A stretch of 64,000 bases of DNA from Natronomonas halophila. GTDB lineage: Archaea > Halobacteriota > Halobacteria > Halobacteriales > Haloarculaceae. The position numbers were made by a program, and so were the translations under genes. The notes beneath the pieces are model-generated. The model saw only the letters and a program-made list of their open reading frames with translations, searched no databases and had not been told where the DNA came from. Where the stretch lies: contig NZ_CP058334.1 of NCBI RefSeq assembly GCF_013391085.1, forward strand, positions 620,001 through 684,000. The letters are read 5' to 3'. Shown piece by piece: positions 16,411 to 25,076 of this stretch (positions are counted from its first letter, which is position 1; every line of letters starts with the position of its first letter).

Positions 16411-17553
16411 ATGAAGCTACACGAATATCAAGCGAAGGGAGTCTTTGCCGATGCCGGGATTCCGGTTCCGGATTCCACGCTCGCATCGACCGTCGACGAG
16501 GCGGTCGAGGCGGCCGAGGAGATCGGCTACCCCGTCGCGATCAAGGCGCAGGTACAGGTGGGCGGCCGCGGTAAAGCGGGCGGTATCAAACTCGTCGACG
16601 ACGCCGACGAGGCCCGCGAGGCCGCCGACGAAATCATCGGGATGGATCTCAAGGGACTGCACGTCGACAAGGTCCTCGTCGAGGCTGCCGTCGACTTCAC
16701 GAACGAACTCTACGTCGGCGTGACGATGGACCGGACCGTCGGCAAGCCCGTCGCCATGGTCTCGACCCGCGGCGGCGTCAACATCGAGGAAGTCGCCGAG
16801 GAAGACCCCGACGCAATCGTTCGGGAACACATCGACCCCGCCTTCGGGATGCATCCCTTCCAGGCCCGGAAGGCCGTCTACGAGGCGGGCGTCGACCGCG
16901 AGGTCGCCAACGACGTCGCCTCCATCCTCTCGCAGCTCTACGACCTCTGGGAGGCCAAGGACGCGACCGAAATCGAGGTCAACCCGCTGATGGTCACGGC
17001 CGACAATGAAGTCATCGCGGCCGACGCCGTGATGAACATCGACGAGGACGCCCTCTTCCGGCATTCGGACCTCGAAGCCATGGAAGACGAAGCCGCAGGC
17101 GACGAACTCGAAGCCAAGGCCAACGAGTACGGCTTCGACTACGTCCGCCTCTCCGGCAACACGGGTATCATCGGCAACGGCGCCGGCCTCGTCATGACGA
17201 CGCTGGACCTCGTCGACTACTACGGCGGCGAACCCGCCAACTTCCTCGACATCGGTGGTGGCGCCAAGGCCGAACGCGTCGCCAACGCACTCGATATGGT
17301 CTTCTCCGACGAGAACGTCGACGCGGTCGTCTTCAACATCTTCGGCGGCATCACCCGTGGCGACGAGGTCGCCCGCGGTATCAACGAAGCCCTCGAAAGC
17401 TTCGATGAGATTCCGAAGAAGGTCGTCGTCCGCCTCGCCGGCACCAACGCCGAGGAAGGTATGGAAATCCTGAACACCGACCTCGTGACCGTCGAAAAGA
17501 CGCTGGAAGACGCCGTCCAGCGTGCGGTCGAATACGCAGAGGAGGCGAACTAA
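16411..17553 (+). CDS. sucC: Succinyl-CoA synthetase, beta subunit
   Basis: 380 aa. N-terminal ATP-grasp domain ([15 protein letters not shown] start, the [11 protein letters not shown] nucleotide loop, EVNPLMV metal ligands) and C-terminal CoA-ligase domain with GNGAGLVM and [14 protein letters not shown]. With SucD it interconverts succinyl-CoA and succinate plus a nucleoside triphosphate in the citric acid cycle. It also closes the route from propionyl-CoA through methylmalonyl-CoA. Leaderless start. The stop is one base before the sucD ATG, so the pair is coupled. Confidence 0.96.
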   Translation: MKLHEYQAKGVFADAGIPVPDSTLASTVDEAVEAAEEIGYPVAIKAQVQVGGRGKAGGIKLVDDADEAREAADEIIGMDLKGLHVDKVLVEAAVDFTNELYVGVTMDRTVGKPVAMVSTRGGVNIEEVAEEDPDAIVREHIDPAFGMHPFQARKAVYEAGVDREVANDVASILSQLYDLWEAKDATEIEVNPLMVTADNEVIAADAVMNIDEDALFRHSDLEAMEDEAAGDELEAKANEYGFDYVRLSGNTGIIGNGAGLVMTTLDLVDYYGGEPANFLDIGGGAKAERVANALDMVFSDENVDAVVFNIFGGITRGDEVARGINEALESFDEIPKKVVVRLAGTNAEEGMEILNTDLVTVEKTLEDAVQRAVEYAEEAN

Positions 17554-17554
17554 C

Positions 17555-18424
17555 ATGTCCATTCTAGTCGACAACGACACGCGCGTCGTGGTACAGGGCA
17601 TCACCGGCGGTGAGGGCGAGTTCCACACCAGCCAGATGATGGAGTACGGAACCAACGTCGTCGCCGGCGCCGTCCCCGGCCGCGGCGGCCAGGAAGTCGC
17701 CGGCGTCCCCGTCTACGACACCGTCCACGAGGCCGCCCGCAAGGAGGACGCCGACGCATCCGTCGTCTTCGTCCCCCCGGCCTTCGCCGCTGACGCCCTC
17801 TTCGAGGCGCTCGACTCCCCCGTCGACCTCGTCGTCGCCATCACCGAGGGTATCCCCCAGCAGGACATGTCGAAGGTCTACCGCAAACTCAAGGAAACCG
17901 ACACCCACCTCGTCGGGCCGAACTGCCCCGGCGTCATCACCCCCGGCGAAGCCAAACTCGGCATCCTGCCGGGTAACATCTTCTCCGACGGCAACGTCGG
18001 TCTCGTCTCCCGCTCCGGGACGCTGACGTACCAGGTCGTCGACAGCCTCACCAACCGCGGCATCGGCCAGACCACCGCCGTCGGTATCGGTGGCGACCCC
18101 ATCATCGGGACGGACTTCGTCGACGCCCTCGACATGTTCGAGCAGGACCCCGACACCGACGCCGTCGTCATGTGTGGCGAAATCGGTGGCGAGGACGAGG
18201 AAGAGGCCGCCGAGTTCATCGGCGCCAACATGGACACGCCCGTCGCCGGATTTATCGCCGGCCGTACCGCCCCGCCGGGCAAGCGTATGGGCCACGCCGG
18301 CGCCATCGTCTCCGGCTCCGGCACCGGCACCGCCGAATCCAAGATCAACGCCCTCAACGACGCGGGCGTCCCCGTCGGCGACACCCCGAACGAAGTCGTC
18401 GACCACATCGAGGACTTCCTCTAG
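17555..18424 (+). CDS. sucD: Succinyl-CoA synthetase, alpha subunit
   Basis: 289 aa. N-terminal Rossmann CoA-binding domain ([30 protein letters not shown]) and the C-terminal ligase domain with phosphorylated His247 in [17 protein letters not shown] is also canonical. ATG 17555 is chosen over an upstream in-frame GTG-type start because GAGGAGG lies 8 bases upstream and the protein then aligns with family N-termini. The TAG stop is followed within 8 bases by a structured repeat element that may form the 3' end of the mRNA. Confidence 0.96.
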   Translation: MSILVDNDTRVVVQGITGGEGEFHTSQMMEYGTNVVAGAVPGRGGQEVAGVPVYDTVHEAARKEDADASVVFVPPAFAADALFEALDSPVDLVVAITEGIPQQDMSKVYRKLKETDTHLVGPNCPGVITPGEAKLGILPGNIFSDGNVGLVSRSGTLTYQVVDSLTNRGIGQTTAVGIGGDPIIGTDFVDALDMFEQDPDTDAVVMCGEIGGEDEEEAAEFIGANMDTPVAGFIAGRTAPPGKRMGHAGAIVSGSGTGTAESKINALNDAGVPVGDTPNEVVDHIEDFL

Positions 18425-18796
18425 AACACCCACTTTTTGCACCTCCTTCGCGCGCCGAAGGCGCGCTCAGTCGGGCAAAAACTTGGGGAAAATATGCGCG
18501 ACTCGCTCCTGTCGCGCGCCTCCGGCGCGCGGTAGTCGCTCGTCGCTACCGGACTGCGGGCACCTTCGGTGCCCTTGTCCGGGGAACCGCCTCGGGGGCC
18601 GACCTTCGGACGGCCCCTCGGCGGATGCTTCACGTCACCTTCCCGTTTATTTAAATACCAGAACGGCAGCACCGGCCCTGTGCGCTGAGAAACGCCCACG
18701 GCCCGCCGAGGCGGTTGTGCGGCACACGGGTCGTGGTGTTGGGTGCCGCCTGTTCGCTATCCGAAACGCCATAATGCTCGGCGAACAGTCGCCGGT
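18425..18796. other. Non-coding gap with structured repeat and promoter
   Basis: 18430-18630 is the structured repeat described separately. 18645-18662 contains an AT-rich GTTTATTTAAATACC, a good TATA-like box with no clear ORF directly after it; the ORF read through here on either strand is GC-skewed and not acidic. The 3' end (18771-18776, CATAAT) can serve as TATA for the membrane-protein gene at 18797. Confidence 0.4.
18432..18629 (+). repeat. Structured dispersed element, family 1, copy 1 (after sucD)
   Basis: Starts 8 bases after the sucD stop with ACTTTTTGCAC (18432-18442), then a CGCGCC-GAA-GGCGCG hairpin, then GGCAAAAACTT (18474-18484), which pairs with the first box as a long-range TTTTTGC/GCAAAAA stem. 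More GC hairpins follow (CGCGCGCC-TCC-GGCGCGCG; GGGCACC-TTC-GGTGCCC), and the element ends in CTCGGCGGATGCT (18617-18629). The three boxes recur, identical and in the same order, at 62279-62448. Confidence 0.6.
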
Positions 18797-19288
18797 ATGC
18801 GCGAACACATCGTCGGTCGGTCGCGGCGCCTGACGGCCTACTTCTGCGGCATCGCGCTCGGCTTGGCCTTCCTCGTCGCGGGGCTGGAGGCTGCGCGAGT
18901 GCAGTTTCTCGGGGACCTCGGTGGTGTCGCACTCTTCGGCTACGCGGCGATCGGCCTGCTCGGCGGTCTTGCCCTGTCGTTCGTCGCCGGCTATCTGAAC
19001 GGCGGTATCCTCGCCAGTTGGGCCGGTGGCTTCGTTCCCGCGGCCGCTCGCGTGGGACCACCCTTGGCCGATGGAGCACTGCGCGAGGCGGCCGTCACGC
19101 TCGTCGGCGCGGCCGGCAGCGCCATACTGCTTGGCACCATCGGCTTCGTCGTCGCCGTCGAGAAGCATCGCCACGACAGCCGGAATGCCGACCTGCCGGA
19201 CCCGCCGTCGCGGTTCGCGCTCCTGCAACTCGTCGCACTCGCGCTATTGGTCGGGACGACGCTCCTGATGCTGTCGCTGTTCCTCTGA
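18797..19288 (+). CDS. Four-span membrane protein, unknown function
   Basis: 164 aa with four hydrophobic helices (about residues 12-31, 38-62, 89-115, 136-161) and short, partly basic loops. No catalytic motif or known family was recognised. ATG 18797 was chosen: a CATAAT box lies 25 bases upstream and the extension in the longer frame is basic and non-conserved in style. It is followed 59 bases later by the VOC protein gene on the same strand. Confidence 0.65.
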   Translation: MREHIVGRSRRLTAYFCGIALGLAFLVAGLEAARVQFLGDLGGVALFGYAAIGLLGGLALSFVAGYLNGGILASWAGGFVPAAARVGPPLADGALREAAVTLVGAAGSAILLGTIGFVVAVEKHRHDSRNADLPDPPSRFALLQLVALALLVGTTLLMLSLFL

Positions 19289-19347
19289 ACCACGACACGA
19301 ACGGCGAATACCGTCGGGATTATGCGTCCGGCCGCCGGCCGATCGAT

Positions 19348-19722
19348 ATGGCAATTCTGCACACCTGCCTCAACGTGGCTGACGCCGACCGCGCCGTCGA
19401 GTGGTACACCGAGAACCTCGGTTTCGAGGAATCGTGGGGCTTCGAGACGCCCGACGGCGAGACGGTCAACCGCTACGTCGCCGACGAGGACGGCGTCGAA
19501 CTCCAGCTTTCGGACACCGAGGGCCAGACGCCCGCTGACGAGGGGGACCTCTGGGACCACCTCGCCGTCAAGGTCGATGACGTCGACGCGGCCTTCGAAG
19601 ATATCGACAACCACGGCGTCGTCAAAGAACCCGCCGACCAGCCCGCCGCGGGCGCCCGAACGGCCTTCGTCAAGGACCCGGACGGCCACGTCATCGAACT
19701 CATCGAACCGCTCGAAGATTAA
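19348..19722 (+). CDS. Glyoxalase/VOC family protein
   Basis: 124 aa, two beta-alpha-beta-beta-beta units. LHTCLNVADADRAVEWYTENLGF begins the first unit and WDHLAVKVDDVDAAF the second; metal-ligand candidates are His5, Glu in VELQL, His in DHLAVKV and Glu in VIELIEP, all where glyoxalase I has them. It is probably lactoylglutathione-lyase-like, but haloarchaea use other thiols, so the true substrate is open. The start is ATG 19348, where the VOC fold begins. Its TAA stop overlaps the TAA of the convergent stress-protein gene in a palindromic TTAA. Confidence 0.8.
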   Translation: MAILHTCLNVADADRAVEWYTENLGFEESWGFETPDGETVNRYVADEDGVELQLSDTEGQTPADEGDLWDHLAVKVDDVDAAFEDIDNHGVVKEPADQPAAGARTAFVKDPDGHVIELIEPLED

Positions 19723-20090
19723 GCCGGATCGGCCGGTACGACGAAAACAGGTTTGTCGACCCGCGAGAGTACGGCTCGCGTCGTCGACCCAATCGTCGAG
19801 ATACCGCCCTGCCGCGCGGGACCCATGATTATCTCGTCGACGTCGTTCTCGCGGACGAAGGTGACGATTTCTCGTGCCGGTTCGCCGTCGCGTCGGAACG
19901 TCCGAATCTCGGTCACATCGGCGAGCCGAACCTGTGCGAGGTCCAGCGCCGCCTCCCGGTCGTCGGACTCGTCGGGGACGTCGACGGTGAGTACGTTAAC
20001 CCGGTCGCCGTCTTCCAGTTTGTCCCGAAGGTACTCGCAGGCCGCCGCAGTCGTCTTCTCTGACGCCGTTGCGACGAGGTACTGGGTCAC
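19719..20090 (-). CDS. UspA-type universal stress protein
   Basis: 123 aa, GTG start at 20090 with a TATA-like GCTTAACTCC at about 20111-20120 (leaderless). It has the Usp alpha/beta fold (QYLVATASEKTTAAACEYL; VDEIIMGPARQGG; DKPVFVVPAD). The ATP-binding G-x2-G-x9-G(S/T) motif is altered, so nucleotide binding is uncertain. It is a close paralogue of the protein at 21099-21473: both begin with QYLVAT.S..TTAAAC.YL.D.LE. Together they flank the dehydrogenase gene. Confidence 0.8.
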   Translation of the reverse strand: MTQYLVATASEKTTAAACEYLRDKLEDGDRVNVLTVDVPDESDDREAALDLAQVRLADVTEIRTFRRDGEPAREIVTFVRENDVDEIIMGPARQGGISTIGSTTRAVLSRVDKPVFVVPADPA

Positions 20091-20114
20091 TATCGGAGGT
20101 TAGGCGACGGGGAG

Positions 20115-21083
20115 TTAAGCGCTTTCCCCGATTTTGACCCGGTTCCGTAACGACCGGCCGTCGGCGAGTCGCCGAACGTTCTCCGCGACGATATCCGCGA
20201 GTCGGCCGTAGTAGTTCGGCGTCGCGCCTGCCGTATGTGGGGTGATAAGCACGTCGTCGAAGCCCCACAGCGGGTGGTCGTCAGGCAACGGTTCGGGGTC
20301 GGTGACGTCGAGTGCGGCACCGCCGAGCCGACCGCGTCGGAGGGTGGTCACCAGCGCGTCGGTATCGACCACCGCGCCCCGGGCGATGTTGACGAGGACA
20401 GCGTCCGACGACAGCGTTCCGAACTCAGTGTCCCCGATGAGTCCGCGGGTCTCCGACGTCAGCGGACAGCAGAGTACGAGGTAGTCGGTTCGGCTGAGCG
20501 CCTCGTGGAGTTGCTCCTGGCCGAACACTTCGTCGGTTGGACCGCCCCGCTCCGGCCGGCGACGGACGCCGAGCGTGCGAACGTCGAAAGCGTCGAGTCG
20601 CTCCGCGATGGCGGTGCCGATGGCACCGAGTCCGACGATGGTAGCCGTCGACCCCGCGAGTTCACCGGGCGACAGCGTCTGCCACGTCTCCGCACGGCTG
20701 GCGTCGTGGAAATTCCGGGAAAACGCGAGCATCGCACCGACCGCGTGTTCGGCGGCGTTCGGCGCGTGGACACCCGCTGCGTTCGTGAGTTCGACGCCGG
20801 CATCGGCGAGAGCATCGAGCGGGAGGTGTCCGTACCCGGCGTAGGCACACGCGAACAACTCGAGGGAATCGGCCCGCTCGAGCAGGTCGGTATCGATTCG
20901 CGGGCCCGTTACCACGTCGGCGTTGGCGATGGCGCGCCGCTCCTCGGCCGGCGTTTCGGCGTGCCGCACCGTATGTTCGTCAAGCCGCGTCCGGAGTTCG
21001 GTCGCATACTCTTCGGCGTCATGGCGATGGACGCCTTCCCGAAGGACGAGCAGGTCCATACCGGCCGTTCGACGGCCGGTCAT
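20115..21083 (-). CDS. D-2-hydroxyacid dehydrogenase (NAD-binding)
   Basis: 322 aa. The Rossmann domain carries GLGAIGTAIAERLDAF, the catalytic Arg lies in VNIARGAVVDTDAL, Glu in the LPDDHPL region, and His in DVLITPHTAG, the complete active set of the D-isomer 2-hydroxyacid dehydrogenase family. It reduces a 2-oxoacid; substrate (glyoxylate, hydroxypyruvate, phosphoglycerate-like) unclear. GGAGG lies 5 bases before the ATG at 21083, which decides that start; an alternative ATG at 21059 begins MDLLVLREG. It lies 15 bases after the stress-protein gene, so the two are an operon. Confidence 0.85.
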   Translation of the reverse strand: MTGRRTAGMDLLVLREGVHRHDAEEYATELRTRLDEHTVRHAETPAEERRAIANADVVTGPRIDTDLLERADSLELFACAYAGYGHLPLDALADAGVELTNAAGVHAPNAAEHAVGAMLAFSRNFHDASRAETWQTLSPGELAGSTATIVGLGAIGTAIAERLDAFDVRTLGVRRRPERGGPTDEVFGQEQLHEALSRTDYLVLCCPLTSETRGLIGDTEFGTLSSDAVLVNIARGAVVDTDALVTTLRRGRLGGAALDVTDPEPLPDDHPLWGFDDVLITPHTAGATPNYYGRLADIVAENVRRLADGRSLRNRVKIGESA

Positions 21084-21098
21084 ATCAACCTCCGCGGC

Positions 21099-21473
21099 TC
21101 ACAGCGAGAGCGGAACGACGACCACGGGGACGTCCGCGCCTTCGATAATTCGGCGCGCAGTGCTGCCCATCTCCGGACCTGCGTCAGGCGTTCCGGCGTG
21201 TGGGCCGATAATGATTGTATCTGCGGTTCGGTCGTTAGCCGCCGCGAGGATGGCGTTCGCTGGGTTGCCGTCGCCTTCCAGTCGTTCGGTCGAAATCTCG
21301 GCCTGTCCGAGCAATCGGGCGTTCGCGACGTTAATCGCGTCCTCGGCGTCCCGCTCCTCAGCGGCCGGAACCGTGACCACGTCGACCCGGTCATCCCTTT
21401 CGAGGCGGTCTTCGAGATAATCGCAGGCTGCGGCCGTCGTATGCACCGAATCGGTGGCGACGAGATACTGCAT
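21099..21473 (-). CDS. UspA-type universal stress protein
   Basis: 124 aa Usp fold: QYLVATDSVHTTAAACDYL, TIIIGPHAGTP, MGSTARRIIEGADVPVVVVP. The nucleotide-binding loop is modified as in its paralogue at 19719-20090. The start at 21473 is preceded by GAGGTG at SD distance; the much longer in-frame extension is basic and overlaps the divergent MFS gene, so it was rejected. First gene of the pair with the hydroxyacid dehydrogenase. Confidence 0.8.
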   Translation of the reverse strand: MQYLVATDSVHTTAAACDYLEDRLERDDRVDVVTVPAAEERDAEDAINVANARLLGQAEISTERLEGDGNPANAILAAANDRTADTIIIGPHAGTPDAGPEMGSTARRIIEGADVPVVVVPLSL

Positions 21474-21558
21474 ACCGACACCTCGGGCGGCCGCCCCTCG
21501 AAAGTTCGGGTCGGCGCGAAACGCGGGCCTTACCAACGACCAGTTCGAGCGTTCGGTA

Positions 21559-22803
21559 ATGACGAGTCGTCGGCAGTGGGCGGCGTTGAGCGTCGCCACG
21601 TTCGCACGCTTTGCCGGGGCCATTCTCATGGGGACGGTGCTGGCTGTCATCGTCGAGGAACGCGCCTCCGCCTTCGCCGCGGGCGTCGTCGGCACCGCTT
21701 ACTACGCGGGCCTGATGTTCTTCTCGCCGTTCTGGGGCGCGCTGGCGGACATCTCCGGCCGGCGCCGCCTCATCCTCGTCGTGACGGGTATCGGCGGCGT
21801 CCTCGCGATACTCCCCCTCATCGTCGTCGATACGGTGCCGGTCGCCATCGGTTCGCGAGCCATCTACGCTGCCTTCCTCGCCGGGTTCGCGCCCGTCGCG
21901 CTGGCCATCGTCAGCCATCACGGTGGCACGACGGGGCGAGGCCGCTCTATCGGCATCTTCAACAGCGCGCGGTCCGGCGGCTTCGCGGTCGGCTACGTAA
22001 TCTCCGGTGCCCTGTTGGAGTACGTCACAGCCGTCGATATCTACTGGGCTATCGCGGCGATTACGTTCGTTTCGACGGTCGCAGTGCTGCTCGTCTCTGA
22101 CCCGACGCCGACGCCCGAACGCCAACCGACCGCGAGCGAACTGGTCGCCGAAACGCGTCGACGGCTCTTTCCGGCGCCCGACGAACGCAGTCACCTCAAA
22201 CGGAACGGACTGGTGTGGCTCTACGTCGCCGTCGCGCTCCGGAACGTCGCCGTCCTCGGTATCATGGCGATTATGGCGCCGTACCTAGTCTCAGTGGTCG
22301 GCGTCACGCAGGTGGCGATGGGGGTTCTTTTGGCGTTCAATCACGGCTCACAGGTCGCCTTCATGTACTGGCTCGGCGTCGTGGCCGACCACATCGGCCG
22401 CAAGCCGCTGGTCGTCGTCGGCATGGGCGGCAGCGCCGTCTTCGCGGTCATGGCCGCCGGCCTGACGATGCTTCCGTCGGGCCTCCCGCAAATCGCCTTC
22501 GGCGCACTCACATTCATCGTCCTCGGGGCCTCGTTCTCGGCGATGACCATCGGCGGCCTCGCCTTCATCAGCGACGTGGCGCCGGTCGAACGGGAATCCG
22601 AACTGATGGGCATCCGCGAGACGGCGAAGGGCATCGGCGGCGTCATCGGCCCGGCGCTCGTCGGCGCGGGAGCGACCCTGTTTACCTACGAACTCGCCTT
22701 CGCGGGCGCGAGCCTCGTCGGCTTCGCCGCGACTGCTATCGTCGCGTGGGGACTGGTCGAGACCTACGATGCCGATAGCAACACCGTCGTCGTGGACGAC
22801 TGA
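21559..22803 (+). CDS. MFS transporter
   Basis: 414 aa with twelve predicted membrane helices. The MFS loop 2-3 motif is visible as GALADISGRRRLILV, and the equivalent in the second half as GVVADHIGRKPLVVV. A central acidic loop (about residues 190-215) separates the halves. It is likely a drug or metabolite efflux/uptake carrier; substrate unknown. ATG 21559 was chosen because the upstream in-frame extension overlaps the divergent Usp gene and is not membrane-like. Confidence 0.88.
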   Translation: MTSRRQWAALSVATFARFAGAILMGTVLAVIVEERASAFAAGVVGTAYYAGLMFFSPFWGALADISGRRRLILVVTGIGGVLAILPLIVVDTVPVAIGSRAIYAAFLAGFAPVALAIVSHHGGTTGRGRSIGIFNSARSGGFAVGYVISGALLEYVTAVDIYWAIAAITFVSTVAVLLVSDPTPTPERQPTASELVAETRRRLFPAPDERSHLKRNGLVWLYVAVALRNVAVLGIMAIMAPYLVSVVGVTQVAMGVLLAFNHGSQVAFMYWLGVVADHIGRKPLVVVGMGGSAVFAVMAAGLTMLPSGLPQIAFGALTFIVLGASFSAMTIGGLAFISDVAPVERESELMGIRETAKGIGGVIGPALVGAGATLFTYELAFAGASLVGFAATAIVAWGLVETYDADSNTVVVDD

Positions 22804-22853
22804 CCTCGACGCGAGTCCAAGGGTGTTTTGCCGCGGCCGTCCAAGGTAGGGAT

Positions 22854-23564
22854 ATGAAAATCCGCGGCCAGCGTGAGTGCAAGGAATGCGGGACACGGTG
22901 GTCCTACTACGACACCGGCGAGGTAGCCTGCCCGGAGTGCGGTAGCCTCCACAGCGTCGGCGTCGACGAGGAACGCGCCCTCCACACGGCAGCCCCGAAG
23001 TCGCTGGACCTCACGCCGATTCGGAACGATGTCGACGAGGTTCCGCTGCGTCGCCTCGCCGAGCGGGCGACCGAACGCGCGAAGGAGTACACCGCGGGCT
23101 ACGGGTTCATCGACGCCGGCGACCTCCAGCCGCTGGACGACACCTATCTCGCCGCGATGGAACTCCGCCACGTCGCCGGGGAACTCGCCCGGAAATCCAG
23201 CGCGACCGAGGATGAGGAACTCTATTTCACCAAACTGCTGCAAGCCGACGAAGGGGAGCGTCCGGACCCCGAGGAAGTACCCGATTCCCTGCGGGCGCTT
23301 TCGGGGCTGGCGTACGCGAACGCCGTCGAGGAGTATCGGTCGGACCTCCGAACCTACCTCGACGAGCACGCCGACCCGACGGTCCGAGATACGCTGGAGC
23401 GGCTCGCCGACCACACCAAGCGAATCCGAGCGCTCGATGGGGACGTGCCGCCGCGGGAGGCCGAGACGCTCGTGGCGGCCGCTCGCGATGTCGGACGATA
23501 CCTCATCGAGGGCGACGAAGGCACGCTCACGCAGGCCGAAAATCGCCTGGACGGCCTCGTCTGA
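22854..23564 (+). CDS. Zinc-ribbon protein with helical C-terminal domain
   Basis: 236 aa. Residues 1-40 are a zinc ribbon (CKECGTRW ... CPECGS) as in small archaeal Zn proteins, followed by a mostly helical acidic region with repeated Arg/Glu-rich helices (LRRLAERATERAKEY; AMELRHVAGELARK). Conserved-looking haloarchaeal protein of unknown function (possibly one of the numbered DUF families). Nucleic-acid or protein binding through the ribbon is an inference. The start follows a short gap after the MFS gene; it may be a separate transcript. Confidence 0.75.
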   Translation: MKIRGQRECKECGTRWSYYDTGEVACPECGSLHSVGVDEERALHTAAPKSLDLTPIRNDVDEVPLRRLAERATERAKEYTAGYGFIDAGDLQPLDDTYLAAMELRHVAGELARKSSATEDEELYFTKLLQADEGERPDPEEVPDSLRALSGLAYANAVEEYRSDLRTYLDEHADPTVRDTLERLADHTKRIRALDGDVPPREAETLVAAARDVGRYLIEGDEGTLTQAENRLDGLV

Positions 23565-23566
23565 CG

Positions 23567-24064
23567 TTACTCGGTGTATTCTGCGGCGAGTCGCTCGACC
23601 AACTCTCCGTCGAAAGTGTTCTCCGGCACGTCGTCGTGCCACGCCACCTCGTCGATGCCGGGTTCGGGGCCGAAAGTCGGGTCGTGCTCGGCGGGGGTAC
23701 CGACGAACGTGGCGAAGTAGAACTCGAAGGATTCGCCAGTCTCCTCGTGGACGAACGTCTGTTCGGCGATGGCGCCGAGGCCGGTTATTTCGACCTCGAT
23801 GCCGGTTTCCTCCAGCACTTCGCGCCGCGCTGCAGCGACGGGGGATTCATCGGATTCGACGCGGCCCCCCGGAACCAGCCACGCGTCGCCTTCCCGAACG
23901 AGGAGGATACGGCCGTCGTCGATAGCTAAACAACCGGCGCCCCACTCGCCGTCGTCGCCACGTTCGATACCTTTCTCGAACCGCTCGGCGGAGATTTCGA
24001 TGCGTTCGGCCTTGCGGTAGTGGTCGTCGTAGCGGGCCGCCAACACGTCCGGTGAGAGACTCAT
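23567..24064 (-). CDS. Nudix hydrolase
   Basis: 165 aa. The Nudix box G-x5-E-x7-REVLEETGI is intact (GRVESDESPVAAARREVLEE region, about residues 67-90), so it should hydrolyse a nucleoside diphosphate linked to some moiety using divalent metal. The N-terminal 50 residues are a short extension with basic and acidic helices. The substrate (sugar nucleotide, ADP-ribose, dinucleotide) cannot be told. The ATG at 24064 is the natural start; the longer frame overlaps folD. It ends 2 bases from the convergent zinc-ribbon gene's stop. Confidence 0.85.
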   Translation of the reverse strand: MSLSPDVLAARYDDHYRKAERIEISAERFEKGIERGDDGEWGAGCLAIDDGRILLVREGDAWLVPGGRVESDESPVAAARREVLEETGIEVEITGLGAIAEQTFVHEETGESFEFYFATFVGTPAEHDPTFGPEPGIDEVAWHDDVPENTFDGELVERLAAEYTE

Positions 24065-24093
24065 CGGTAGTCGAAGTTTTTGCGAGAAGTCAG

Positions 24094-24987
24094 TCAGGGC
24101 AGTTCGACGTCGACGTCTTCCTGCAGGCCCGCCGCCTTGACCGTGTTGTACAGGAGCATCGCGCGGGTCATCGGGCCGACACCGCCCGGGACGGGCGTGA
24201 TGTAGTCGGCCTGCTGCTTGGCGCTGTCGTAGTCGACGTCGCCGACCAGTTCGTAGCCCTTCTCGGTGTCGGCGTCGACGCGGTTGATACCCACGTCGAT
24301 GACCGTCGCGCCCTCGCCGACCATCTCGGCGTCGATGAACTCGGGCATCCCGGCGGCGGCGACGAGGATGTCGGCGTTGCGGCATTTGGCTTCGAGGTCG
24401 TCGGTTCGGGAGTGACAGACCGTCACCGTCGCGTTGCCGTCCGGCGCCTTCTGCAGAAGGAGGTTGGCCAGCGGCTTACCGACGATGTTCGAGCGGCCGA
24501 CGATGACCGCGTCGGCGCCCTCGGTTTCGATGTCGTAGGCCTCCAGCAGTTTCTGGACGCCGTGGGGCGTACAGGGCCGGTAGCGGTCGTTACCGGCGAC
24601 GAGTCGGCCGACGTTCTCGGGGTGGAAACCGTCGACGTCCTTGATGGGGTCGATGCTCCGGAGGACCTGCCGGTCGTCGACGTGGTCGGGGACGGGCATC
24701 TGGACGAGGATGCCGTGGACCTCGGGGTCGGCGTTGAGGTCGTCGATGGTGTCGTAGAGTTCCTCGGCGGGCGCGTCGGGGTCGATTTCGACGTGGATGC
24801 CGTTGATGCCGACCTCCTCGCAGTCCCGCTGTTTCATCGAGACGTACGTCTCGCTGGCGGGGTCGTCGCTCATCAGGACGGTGGCGAGGCCGGGCGTGAC
24901 GCCCTCAGCTTCGAGCGTCTCGATGCCCTCGGCAAGTGATTCGCGGATATCAGCGGCGACGGCATTGCCGTCGATGTCCTCTGTCAT
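24094..24987 (-). CDS. folD: Methylene-THF dehydrogenase/cyclohydrolase
   Basis: 297 aa bifunctional FolD. Visible are the YVSMKQRDCEEVG catalytic Lys segment, the VQMPVPDHVDD motif, the DVDGFHPENVGRL substrate region, the VGRSNIVGKPLANLLL Rossmann loop and the TPVPGGVGPMTRAML terminal motif. It interconverts 5,10-methylene- and 10-formyl-tetrahydrofolate in the cytoplasm, working with GlyA (42805-44079). GATATTTTATACG at about 25009-25021 is a strong TATA box 28 bases upstream, so the mRNA is leaderless. Confidence 0.95.
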   Translation of the reverse strand: MTEDIDGNAVAADIRESLAEGIETLEAEGVTPGLATVLMSDDPASETYVSMKQRDCEEVGINGIHVEIDPDAPAEELYDTIDDLNADPEVHGILVQMPVPDHVDDRQVLRSIDPIKDVDGFHPENVGRLVAGNDRYRPCTPHGVQKLLEAYDIETEGADAVIVGRSNIVGKPLANLLLQKAPDGNATVTVCHSRTDDLEAKCRNADILVAAAGMPEFIDAEMVGEGATVIDVGINRVDADTEKGYELVGDVDYDSAKQQADYITPVPGGVGPMTRAMLLYNTVKAAGLQEDVDVELP

Positions 24988-25076
24988 TACCGGAGGCTGG
25001 TCGGCCCGTACGTATAAAATATCCGGGTTCGTGCCTTTTTCTATCCGTTAGTGTGGTAACGTGTACAAGAACATGC

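Noticed and set aside
18743..18796. Longer start for the four-span membrane protein
   Set aside because: The extension is basic and reaches into the repeat region; the ATG at 18797 has its own TATA.
24052..24939. Long ORF opposite folD
   Set aside because: It mirrors the real folD coding strand; its protein is Val/Asp/Gly low complexity typical of reverse-strand shadows.
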